A DNA stretch of 6,221 bases from JBAXLO01 sp037134755 (GCA_037134755.1 JBAXLO010000248.1:1-6221); one strand, 5' to 3'; counted from the first letter of the stretch, positions 1 through 5,448 are shown. Notes: generated by a model from the sequence alone, not told the origin. A program made the numbers and translations.

Positions 1-372
1 GCCCCATTTGAATAAGTACCAGCAAATCTCAAGACTACCACCAGCCTTAAATTCCTCTTTTAATTTCTTTTTTAAAAGTTCTATTTTCTTTTTTTCTTCT
101 ACAACTTCATTAAAACCGTTATTAAGTCTAACTTTCTTTTTAGCTATATCTTTTAATTCCTCCTTTATGAGTACATAATAATTAGATTCTCTCTTAAAAA
201 TAAGATATTCCAACTTCATTTTAGCCTCATATTTCCTTCTTATATCTTCTATCTCCAATTTTTCCTTTTTTAATAGCTCCTTATCTTTAGCAAGATCTTC
301 TTTTTCTTTATTAATAAAGATTATTTGCTCATTTATATAAGCAGTATAATCAAAATCTTTATAAATATCCAT
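1..372 (-). CDS. Partial hypothetical protein, Lys/Glu-rich coiled-coil-like (C-terminus beyond left edge)
   Basis: An open frame of 124 codons starts at ATG 372-370 and is still open at base 1, so the C-terminus is missing. An in-frame stop at 382-384 lies just upstream of the ATG, so the start cannot move far. After a short aromatic N-terminus (MDIYKDFDYTAYINEQ), residues about 20-110 are dominated by Lys, Glu, Ile and Leu in patterns that suggest long helices or a coiled coil. The visible end, about residues 111-124, changes character (GGSLEICWYLFKWG), which looks like the start of another domain. No signal peptide or membrane segment is visible. The gene follows nadA on the same strand after 72 bp in which I see no promoter word and no strong terminator, so co-transcription with nadA is possible. 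I do not recognise the family and infer no function. Confidence 0.6.
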   Translation of the reverse strand, partial: MDIYKDFDYTAYINEQIIFINKEKEDLAKDKELLKKEKLEIEDIRRKYEAKMKLEYLIFKRESNYYVLIKEELKDIAKKKVRLNNGFNEVVEEKKKIELLKKKLKEEFKAGGSLEICWYLFKWG

Positions 373-444
373 GATTTTTATTTATTTATTTTTATAATAT
401 TCCGCTTTAGCGTAAATTTTTTATTAAGCCTCTCCCCTATTCTA

Positions 445-1404
445 TTAGATCAAATTCAATTTCTTCGATATCTCCAACATTCTGCGGATAGGCAATTCAG
501 CTTTGGTGATAATATCTGTAGGTAAAGTAATTTCAGGACGTTCATTTTTCATACACAAATAAAGCTTTTCCATAGTATTAAGCTTCATATACGGACAATC
601 GTTGCAATTACACGTTTCATCATGTGGAACAATCAAAAATTCCTTTTCTGGAGAATCTTTTTTCATTTGATGTAAAATACCCGTTTCGGTAGCCACTATA
701 TATCTTAAAGCATTATTACTTTTTGTAAACTTAAGCATAGCAGTTGTCGATCCAATAAAATCAGCAAGCTCTAATATAGCAGCATCACATTCCGGATGTG
801 CTATCAAAAGAGCATCCGGATTCATAATCTTCATTTCAACTATCTTTTCTTTAGATAAAATATTATGAACTTCGCACACACCATCCCACAACAGCATGTT
901 TCGGCCTGTAATTTTATTAATATAAGCACCTAGATTTTTATCAGGAGCAAAAATTATATTTTCTTTTTCTGGAAGCGATTGAACTATTTGCACAGCATTT
1001 CCCGAAGTGCAAATAATATCCGACATTGTTTTGATATCAGCAGAGCAATTAATATAAGAAATAACGGTATGATTGGGATGTAACTCCAAAAAAGACTTAA
1101 ATCGATCAGGAGGGCACGAATCAGCCAGCGAGCAGCCTGCATCCAGGTCGGGAAGCAACACCTTTTTGTGAGGATTTAAAATCTTTGCGGTCTCGGCCAT
1201 AAAATGAACACCGGCAAAAACTATGATATCAGCATCCGTTTTTGCAGCATTCTGAGCTAAGCCCAAACTATCTCCAATAAAATCCGCAATATCCTGTATT
1301 TCGTCAACCTGATAATAATGAGCTAATATGACTGCATTTTTTTCTTCCTTTATTTTTTTTATCTTTGCAATCAAATTCTGATTATTGTTAATATCATTAA
1401 TCAT
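445..1404 (-). CDS. nadA: Quinolinate synthase NadA (de novo NAD biosynthesis)
   Basis: This 319-residue cytosolic enzyme condenses iminoaspartate (made by NadB) with dihydroxyacetone phosphate to give quinolinate, the precursor used by NadC. NadA enzymes carry an oxygen-sensitive [4Fe-4S] cluster held by three cysteines. The sequence shows the expected blocks: AVILAHYYQVDEIQDIADF (24-42), GDSLGLAQ (44-51), a first cysteine region DAGCSLADSC (Cys91, Cys97), TSGNA (133-137), a second ligand region DGVCEVH (Cys177), HPEC (203-206), GSTTAM (218-223) and a third region CNCNDCPYMKLNTMEKLYLC. In the last, Cys270, just before PYMKLN, is the likeliest cluster ligand, with Cys265 and Cys267 nearby. 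The length is typical of the shorter NadA form. The ATG is preceded by an A/T-rich leader without a Shine-Dalgarno sequence, and an in-frame stop lies 24 bp upstream. NadB and NadC are not in the window. The identification is secure; which Cys of the third group binds the cluster is inferred from family alignment by memory. Confidence 0.97.
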   Translation of the reverse strand: MINDINNNQNLIAKIKKIKEEKNAVILAHYYQVDEIQDIADFIGDSLGLAQNAAKTDADIIVFAGVHFMAETAKILNPHKKVLLPDLDAGCSLADSCPPDRFKSFLELHPNHTVISYINCSADIKTMSDIICTSGNAVQIVQSLPEKENIIFAPDKNLGAYINKITGRNMLLWDGVCEVHNILSKEKIVEMKIMNPDALLIAHPECDAAILELADFIGSTTAMLKFTKSNNALRYIVATETGILHQMKKDSPEKEFLIVPHDETCNCNDCPYMKLNTMEKLYLCMKNERPEITLPTDIITKAELPIRRMLEISKKLNLI

Positions 1405-1714
1405 ATTATTATTATTTCTTTTTAATTAATTAAAATCTATTTAATATATATAGTGTGTTAATAGTGTTAATAAGTGGTTCGATAATGTTTTTACATTTAT
1501 TTACTAACAAGTTTTACAAAAGTTATGCTCATATAATTAAATTAAAAACAGAAAATTAAAAAGTTATCAACAGACTGTTAATACTGGAAAAAACTGTTAT
1601 CAACCATTCATAATTTTTGTGCAAAACATGTTAAAAAGTAAATGTAACTATTCTTAAAACCTATTTTTTTATCAAATTGTTTATAACTCCTAAAAGTTAT
1701 CACCAACCAAAGTG

Positions 1715-1722
1715 CAAAAGTA
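1715..1722 (-). promoter_or_regulatory. Candidate Bacteroidota -7 promoter element reading toward nadA
   Basis: On the minus strand the word is TACTTTTG, followed by CAC. It exactly fits the Bacteroidota -7 consensus TAnnTTTG. A TTTG word lies further upstream (1738-1735), but the spacer of 12 bp is shorter than the usual ~19-20 bp to the -33 element. Use of this site would leave a leader of roughly 300 nt before the nadA ATG, so it could instead be a chance match or serve an unseen small transcript. No exact match lies closer to nadA on this strand. Confidence 0.35.
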
Positions 1723-1844
1723 GGCATTTATTAACAAATGGATTGTTGTAAAAATAAAATAATGATAAGTAAGCTTTTAAAATTTTATTAAAATAAAAAA
1801 AACTTAATAGTACATTAATACTAAAGCATGTCAAAAATTATGAG

Positions 1845-1852
1845 TATTTTTG
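1845..1852 (+). promoter_or_regulatory. Candidate -7 promoter element for the rpiB-lutB operon
   Basis: TATTTTTG fits the Bacteroidota consensus TAnnTTTG exactly and ends 21 bp before the rpiB ATG, which would give a short leader. I see no clear TTG/TTTG -33 partner at the usual distance. Position and orientation make this the best candidate start signal for the two-gene operon. Confidence 0.55.
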
Positions 1853-1873
1853 TAAACTAAAAAGATATTAACA

Positions 1874-2320
1874 ATGCTCGACAAGACGAAAATAATTGCT
1901 ATAGGAAGTGATCACGGAGGCTATGAATTAAAGGAGTTTTTGATGACTAAGATGACGGAAGCAGGCTATAATCTAAAAGATTATGGTTGCTCTTCAACTG
2001 AAAGTGTAGATTATCCTGACATTATACACCCCCTTGCCGAAGCTATTAATAATAAAGAATACGAAAAAGGAATAATAATTTGCGGAAGTGGTCAGGGAGC
2101 CCAAATGACAGCCAATAAGCACAAGTTTGTACGAGCTGCTTTATGCTGGGATTTGGAACAAACTGAATTAACACGACGACATAATGACGCAAATGTATTA
2201 TCTTTGCCGGGTAGATTTATAGATTTTAAATTGGCATTCGAAATAGTAGAGTTATTTTTAAATACAGATTTTGAAGGAGGTAGACATTCAATAAGAGTTG
2301 ACAAAATTTCTAATTACTAA
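1874..2320 (+). CDS. rpiB: RpiB/LacAB-type sugar-phosphate isomerase, probable ribose-5-phosphate isomerase B
   Basis: This 148-residue protein belongs to the RpiB/LacA/LacB family, which interconverts aldose and ketose phosphates. RpiB acts on ribose 5-phosphate and ribulose 5-phosphate in the non-oxidative pentose phosphate pathway, in the cytosol. Visible family blocks are IAIGSDHGGYELKE (8-21, substrate-binding Asp13 and His14), YPDI (47-50), IICGSGQGAQMTANK (68-82, with Cys70 at the position of the catalytic base), RRHNDANVLSLPGR (101-114, His103) and GGRHSIRVDKI (135-145, phosphate-binding Arg residues). The length is typical. The family more often has GTGIG where this one has GSGQG, a common variation. 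The ATG follows an in-frame stop at 1853-1855. The gene ends 3 bp before the next ATG, so the two are almost certainly one transcript. RpiB cannot be separated with certainty from an allose-6-phosphate or galactose-6-phosphate isomerase by sequence, but no lac or allose genes are nearby. Confidence 0.92.
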   Translation: MLDKTKIIAIGSDHGGYELKEFLMTKMTEAGYNLKDYGCSSTESVDYPDIIHPLAEAINNKEYEKGIIICGSGQGAQMTANKHKFVRAALCWDLEQTELTRRHNDANVLSLPGRFIDFKLAFEIVELFLNTDFEGGRHSIRVDKISNY

Positions 2321-2323
2321 ATT

Positions 2324-3709
2324 ATGATTTCAGAACAAAACAAAAAGTTTTTAATAGATTCAGAAAAAAAATCTTTCGATTTAGAACATAGAAGGATCGT
2401 AAATTTTAATATTGCTAAGTATGATGTAGCCGTTATTAACGGGAAAAAGCAATATAAGAACCTCGATTTAGCTAAAAAACGCGCAGCTCACATAAAACAT
2501 AGAGTTGTTAACGATTTAGATAAATATTTAGTAGAGTTCGAATTTAATTTTACTAAAAGAGGCGGAAAAGTAATCTGGGCTCAGGATACAAAAGAAGCCA
2601 TGACGGAGATAATTGCTATACTTAGAAAGTATGATGTAAAAGATCTCGTAAAGTCAAAGTCGATGATTACCGAAGAAATAGAATTTAATCATGTAGCCAA
2701 AGAAAATAATATAAATTCTCTGGAAACCGACTTAGGCGAATACATTGTGCAGTTGGCCGACGACAGACCTTATCATATCATAACTCCTGTAATGCATAAA
2801 TCTAAGGAAGATATTGCTGAGTTATTCAACCAGAAGTTTGGTACTAAAAAAGATTCAACTCCAACTGAGATTGCAAACTTTGTTAGACATCTTTTAAGAG
2901 AAAAGTTTGTGAATGCAGATGCAGGTGTAACAGGTGGTAATTTCTTAATAGCTGATATTGGAGCTGTTTTAGTAACCGAAAACGAAGGAAACGGAGTGAT
3001 GAGCGTAGCATTCCCCAAAGTACATATAGCGATAGTGGGCATCGAAAAGCTAATACCATCAATCATGGATTTAGACTTATTCCTGCCTTTGTTAGCTACA
3101 CATGGCACCGGTCAAAACATTACAGCTTACAACAGTATTTTATCAGGCCCTCGTCAGGATAAAGAAGTTGATGGCCCGACCGATATGTATGTGGTACTTT
3201 TAGACAACAGAAGATCTGATATATTAGCACTTAAAGAACAAAGACGCGTATTAAGTTGCATCCGCTGCGGCGCTTGTTTAAATGGCTGCCCTATATATAA
3301 GAATGTAGGCGGTCACACTTACGAAACTACCTACAGCGGACCTATTGGAGCTGTTATTTCACCACATTTATTAGGAGTTCAAGAATTTAAACACTTAAGT
3401 TTTGCCTCTTCCTTATGTGGCAAATGCACCGAAGTATGCCCTGTAAATATTCCTTTACATGAATTGCTGTTAGAAAACAGAAATTTTGCTGTAAAGCATG
3501 TAAAACCACTCTTCTTTGAGAAAGCAACGATGTATGGCTGGAAAAAAGTGATGCTTAACCGCTGGATGATGGACACCGGAAGCGCAAGTTTAAAAAACAA
3601 AGCTTTAAGAGTTGTATTCAGCAAGCTATGGGGTTCACGAAGAGCTTTACCAATAGTAAGCACCAAGAACTTTCATCAAATGTGGAAAGAACGCAAAGGA
3701 GCTCAATAA
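2324..3709 (+). CDS. lutB: LutB/YkgF-type lactate-utilisation iron-sulfur protein
   Basis: This 461-residue protein matches LutB (YkgF), the iron-sulfur subunit that works with LutA and LutC to oxidise L-lactate to pyruvate in the cytoplasm. The N-terminal two thirds (about 65-300) form a LUD-type domain, with VTGGNFLIADIGAVLVTENEGN (about 202-223) and PKVHIAIVGIEKLIPS (231-246) as recognisable blocks. A ferredoxin-like part follows: CIRCGACLNGCP gives Cys312, Cys315, Cys318 and Cys322, and LCGKCTEVCPVNIP gives Cys365, Cys368 and Cys372, consistent with two [4Fe-4S] clusters. The C-terminal ~75 residues (GWKKVMLNRWMM and onward) resemble the family's helical tail. The length is normal and no frameshift is seen. 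It starts 3 bp after the rpiB stop, with no Shine-Dalgarno sequence. LutA and LutC are absent here: the next ~490 bp hold only repeats, so they must lie elsewhere or this paralogue acts with other partners. Family assignment is strong; lactate as substrate is inferred. Confidence 0.92.
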   Translation: MISEQNKKFLIDSEKKSFDLEHRRIVNFNIAKYDVAVINGKKQYKNLDLAKKRAAHIKHRVVNDLDKYLVEFEFNFTKRGGKVIWAQDTKEAMTEIIAILRKYDVKDLVKSKSMITEEIEFNHVAKENNINSLETDLGEYIVQLADDRPYHIITPVMHKSKEDIAELFNQKFGTKKDSTPTEIANFVRHLLREKFVNADAGVTGGNFLIADIGAVLVTENEGNGVMSVAFPKVHIAIVGIEKLIPSIMDLDLFLPLLATHGTGQNITAYNSILSGPRQDKEVDGPTDMYVVLLDNRRSDILALKEQRRVLSCIRCGACLNGCPIYKNVGGHTYETTYSGPIGAVISPHLLGVQEFKHLSFASSLCGKCTEVCPVNIPLHELLLENRNFAVKHVKPLFFEKATMYGWKKVMLNRWMMDTGSASLKNKALRVVFSKLWGSRRALPIVSTKNFHQMWKERKGAQ

Positions 3710-3713
3710 AGCA

Positions 3714-3741
3714 ATTTGGCGATTTGGCGATTTTGTGATTT
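3714..3741. repeat. 8-bp tandem repeat just after lutB
   Basis: Two exact copies of ATTTGGCG (3714-3721, 3722-3729) are followed by a degenerate copy ATTTTGTG (3730-3737) and a partial ATTT. The array begins 5 bp after the lutB stop codon. Short arrays of this type just past stop codons are, from general familiarity, common in Bacteroidota. No function is inferred. Confidence 0.7.
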
Positions 3742-3777
3742 ATTCCACTCAGATATCTCATTTATGAATAAAAACTA

Positions 3778-4024
3778 CGTCATTGCGAGGAGGCACGACG
3801 AAGCAATCTATTGTTTTTATGATAATTGAGATTGCTTCACTTCGTTACTAATGACAGAATATCGCAAAGTATATATAATGTGCTATTTGCGTTTTCTAAT
3901 ATATCCGCTAAGCGGTTTGGAACCGCTAAGCGGGATAGCTACCACTTAGCGGTTCTAAACCGCTTAGTGGTTATATTCTGTCATACTACTTGGTGGGCTG
4001 TAAGTCTTGGGGCTCGCAATGACG
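3778..4024. mobile_element. Nested inverted-repeat element (MITE-like, non-coding)
   Basis: The stretch is bounded by perfect 12-bp inverted repeats, CGTCATTGCGAG at 3778-3789 and CTCGCAATGACG at 4013-4024. Inside are further perfect pairs: GAAGCAATCT (3800-3809) with AGATTGCTTC (3829-3838), ATGACAGAATAT (3851-3862) with ATATTCTGTCAT (3973-3984), and a long central palindrome. The left edge (CGTCATTGCGAGG, then CACGACGAAGCAATC) resembles a dispersed intergenic repeat I have seen in several bacterial groups. No transposase is encoded, and the 77-codon frame crossing the element is not a plausible gene. No clear target-site duplication flanks the ends. It is best read as a small non-autonomous or palindromic repeat, possibly with one element inserted into another. 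Confidence 0.65.
3905..3970. repeat. Large palindrome built from CCGCTAAGCGG-type words
   Basis: Two 29-base arms (3905-3933 and 3942-3970) are reverse complements with three differences and enclose an 8-base loop (3934-3941). Each arm is itself made of two smaller self-complementary words: CCGCTAAGCGG at 3905-3915, repeated from 3923, and variants with A or T in the right arm. As RNA it would fold into one long hairpin; two of the three mismatches would be G-U pairs when read on the plus strand. It is markedly richer in G+C than its surroundings and has no T-run after it, so it is not a simple terminator. Confidence 0.8.
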
Positions 4025-4038
4025 ACATGATACTTTTT

Positions 4039-4077
4039 AAACCTAATAGGATTTTTTAATTCCTATCAGGTTTTTTT
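4039..4077 (+). terminator. Rho-independent terminator downstream of the rpiB-lutB operon
   Basis: AAACCTAATAGGA (4039-4051) pairs with TCCTATCAGGTTT (4061-4073) with one mismatch across a 9-base loop. The right arm runs into seven consecutive T residues (4071-4077). Orientation suits the plus strand, so it would end the rpiB-lutB transcript about 330 nt after lutB, beyond the inverted-repeat element. On the minus strand there is no T-run of comparable quality after the stem. Confidence 0.6.
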
Positions 4078-4142
4078 CTTTCCTGTCAGGTCTGAATCTG
4101 AAAAAGGCTATTAAACCTGACAGGAGAGAAAATACCTGTCAG
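4078..4142. repeat. Cluster of ACCTGACAGG palindromic words
   Basis: TCCTGTCAGGT (4081-4091) and ACCTGACAGGA (4114-4124) are perfect reverse complements, extendable to 14 bases with one mismatch (4078-4091 with 4114-4127). A further ACCTGTCAG lies at 4134-4142. The stem of the terminator immediately to the left is a diverged version of the same word (CCTATCAGG). The group looks like repeated copies of one hairpin family. The 22-base loop between the two main arms and the lack of a following T-run make it a weak terminator on either strand. Confidence 0.7.
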
Positions 4143-4167
4143 AAGTATCTAATGATTTAATGAATTC

Positions 4168-4199
4168 ATTCATAATTCATAATTCATAATTCATAATTC
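4168..4199. repeat. 7-bp tandem repeat (ATTCATA, four copies plus ATTC)
   Basis: Exact copies sit at 4168-4174, 4175-4181, 4182-4188 and 4189-4195, followed by ATTC. The array ends three bases from the stop codon of the leftward AraC-type gene. Such arrays can change copy number by slippage. I see no regulatory role. Confidence 0.85.
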
Positions 4200-4202
4200 T
4201 TT

Positions 4203-4733
4203 TCAGTTATTCAGTAGAAAAAAGCGTGTAGTGCACAAAGCATATTTCTTAAAAAACTGACATAAGTATTGCGAATCGCAGAAATGCAATCTATCTGCTA
4301 TTTGGGTAAGTGTAAAATTACGGGTTAGAAGCATTTCTTTTATCATTCTTAATCTTTCAATATTAATAAATTTTATAATGTTAGTCTTTGTAGTTTTCTT
4401 AAATATAGTGGAAAGATAATTTTTACTATATCCTAATTTTTCAGCCAGACGATCCGAAAAAATAAGGGTTGAAGTTTCATTCTCTTCGTATAACATTTCA
4501 TAAATTTCATGCTTTATATCTTCAGTTATAATTAAATCATTCCCTATATAAATTTCAAGTCCTATCGAAAGCAATTTAGTATTTAACAGTAGCAATTGTT
4601 CTTCATTCAAGTCATTACATAGGGTAATTTCGCCAACTACAACTTCTATAAATTCAAATTTGAGCAAATTAAGGATTTCAATCACCATTAAAATGCATCT
4701 CTGGCATTGCATGTTTTTTATATGTATTATCAT
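4203..4733 (-). CDS. AraC-family transcriptional regulator with CxxC (HMA-like) N-terminus
   Basis: This is a 176-residue cytoplasmic DNA-binding protein. The N-terminus IHIKNMQCQRCILMVIEIL (3-21) resembles a heavy-metal-associated fold, with Cys10 and Cys13 as a CxxC pair and a VVVGEITL strand after it (31-38). This N-terminus is typical of a Bacteroidota group of short AraC regulators often found near metal-resistance genes. The C-terminal half holds two helix-turn-helix units: one around DRLAEKLGYSKNYLSTIFKK (94-113), one around LTQIADRLHFCDSQYLCQFFKK (142-163). Between them, ERLRMIKEMLL (126-136) matches the linker helix. The usual AraC ending G-x-TP-x-x-F is altered to LCTTRFF, and the protein stops right after it, shorter than relatives I recall. 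It ends in TGA next to a tandem repeat and is transcribed divergently from the gene at 4945. The regulator class is clear; metal sensing and the target are inferred. Confidence 0.85.
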   Translation of the reverse strand: MIIHIKNMQCQRCILMVIEILNLLKFEFIEVVVGEITLCNDLNEEQLLLLNTKLLSIGLEIYIGNDLIITEDIKHEIYEMLYEENETSTLIFSDRLAEKLGYSKNYLSTIFKKTTKTNIIKFINIERLRMIKEMLLTRNFTLTQIADRLHFCDSQYLCQFFKKYALCTTRFFLLNN

Positions 4734-4796
4734 TTTCTTTGGTTTTGGTTTTTAAGTTTGTAATATTCATCATTATTTTCATTTCAATAAGCAATA

Positions 4797-4804
4797 CAAA
4801 AGTA
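4797..4804 (-). promoter_or_regulatory. Candidate -7 promoter element for the AraC-type gene
   Basis: On the minus strand this reads TACTTTTG, an exact fit to TAnnTTTG, 63 bp upstream of the ATG. It lies inside a 13-base word (4793-4805) that is the exact reverse complement of 4911-4923, which carries the promoter of the divergent gene. I see no clear -33 word at the usual distance. Confidence 0.55.
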
Positions 4805-4911
4805 AAGCTTATTTATGATCTTATTTGAATAATTATTACAATAAATACAAAATAGTTAAAATTCACACTTTTTAGTAAAAAACACACAACTATAAGTATT
4901 GATTTTGGACT

Positions 4912-4919
4912 TACTTTTG
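4912..4919 (+). promoter_or_regulatory. Candidate -7 promoter element for the heptapeptide-repeat gene
   Basis: TACTTTTG fits the Bacteroidota -7 consensus exactly and ends 25 bp before the ATG at 4945. This supports the plus-strand frame as the expressed one at this locus. It mirrors the divergent element at 4797-4804. No convincing -33 word is seen at standard spacing. Confidence 0.6.
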
Positions 4920-4944
4920 TATTCTGATTTTATACACAAGCAAA

Positions 4945-5448
4945 ATGGAAATTTTAAACATACATAGCATCTCAACCAAAAAGTATTCTTATGAATATTT
5001 AGTGGAAGATATTTTGCATGTATGCGATATTAATTATAAGATTTCTCAATTCAATTTATTGATAAAAAGCTTTAATATCTATATAAAACATTGTATAAAC
5101 GATACGTTAGCTATGGCAATAAGATGCTTAAAGCCGCTACCCGCACACCTGTTTTTAAAAACTTTAGTACTAAGGGCAGCGTCTTTAGTACTAAAGGCAG
5201 CGCCCTTAACACTAAAGGTTGAAGATTTAGTACTAAAGGCAGCGCCCTTAACACTAAAGGTTGAAAATTTAGTATTAAAGGCAGCGCCCTTAGCACTAAA
5301 GATTGAAAATTTAGTATTAAAGGCAGCACCCTTAACACTAAAGATTGAGTTTTTAGTACTAAAGGAGGAGCCCTTAACACTACGGGAGGCAAAAATGACA
5401 TCACATAACAGATCAACAAAATCTAAATATGCTACCTTAATATTATAA
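4945..5448 (+). CDS. Hypothetical protein with C-terminal heptapeptide repeats
   Basis: This is a 167-residue protein of no family I recognise. Residues 1 to about 72 are non-repetitive, rich in Ile, Tyr, Leu and Asn, with no signal peptide or clear membrane segment. Residues about 74-150 are eleven seven-residue repeats alternating mainly LVLKAAP and LTLKVED-type units, followed by a basic-polar tail (MTSHNRSTKSKYATLIL). Hydrophobic residues at positions 1 and 3, Lys at 4 and Pro/Asp/Asn at 7 suggest a regular strand-turn or solenoid-like arrangement; this is inference. The ATG is supported by the promoter word 25 bp upstream and an in-frame stop at 4900-4902. The repeat leaves two minus-strand frames open as well, so the coding frame is less certain than usual; the promoter and the adjacent same-strand gene favour this one. 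It faces the AraC-type gene and is followed after 99 bp by the gene at 5548, with no terminator seen, so the two may form one unit. Confidence 0.6.
   Translation: MEILNIHSISTKKYSYEYLVEDILHVCDINYKISQFNLLIKSFNIYIKHCINDTLAMAIRCLKPLPAHLFLKTLVLRAASLVLKAAPLTLKVEDLVLKAAPLTLKVENLVLKAAPLALKIENLVLKAAPLTLKIEFLVLKEEPLTLREAKMTSHNRSTKSKYATLIL
5164..5394 (+). repeat. 21-bp tandem repeat array (11 units, 42-bp higher-order period)
   Basis: Eleven consecutive 21-bp units start at 5164, 5185, 5206 and so on to 5374. Odd and even units differ. One type begins TTAGTACTAAAGG and ends GCAGCGCCC or similar; the other begins TTAACACTAAAGG and ends TTGAAGAT or similar. They alternate after the first two units, giving a 42-bp period. 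The first type contains the palindrome TTTAGTACTAAA across its start. Because 21 is a multiple of three, each unit encodes seven residues without frame change. The last units (5353-5394) are the most diverged. This pattern suggests growth by duplication of a 42-bp pair. Confidence 0.9.

Larger units (their letters stand above)
1405..1873. other. Divergent AT-rich intergenic region between nadA and rpiB
   Basis: No credible gene lies in these 469 bases. The stretch is very AT-rich. It contains candidate promoters for both flanking genes (listed separately), a short direct repeat about 50 bp upstream of nadA (TAGTG words at 1451 and 1462, followed by AAGTGG at 1472), and three same-orientation copies of GTTATCA followed by AC or CC, at 1563-1571, 1596-1604 and 1696-1704. 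The first overlaps TTATCAACA (1564-1572), one base from the DnaA-box consensus TTATCCACA. The length is larger than needed for two promoters, so extra regulatory content or an origin-like role is conceivable but unproven. Confidence 0.6.

Noticed and set aside
400..412. Small hairpin CCGCTTTAGCG in the nadA downstream gap
   Set aside because: The stem is only four to five base pairs. It is followed by T residues on the plus strand only, where no gene needs a terminator.
325..525. 66-codon plus-strand frame
   Set aside because: It overlaps the 3' end of nadA and the start of the leftward coiled-coil gene, and its translation is a low-complexity hydrophobic run typical of AT-rich antisense sequence.
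3826..4059. 77-codon plus-strand frame across the inverted-repeat element
   Set aside because: It consists almost wholly of palindromic repeat sequence, has no recognisable domain, and its end overlaps the terminator hairpin.
5124..5222. 32-codon plus frame reading FSTKGSALNTKG-like repeats
   Set aside because: It overlaps the longer frame, has no promoter of its own, and is closed by periodic TGA codons. A recoded TGA is unlikely because the other genes use TGG for Trp and araC ends in TGA. Kept only as an observation on the repeat.
5164..5394. CRISPR array
   Set aside because: The 21-bp units are contiguous with no unique spacers, lie inside an open frame, and no cas gene is visible.
5111..5419. 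102-codon minus-strand frame rich in LVLRALP-type repeats
   Set aside because: Same cause: another open shadow frame of the tandem repeat, confined to the array and its margins.
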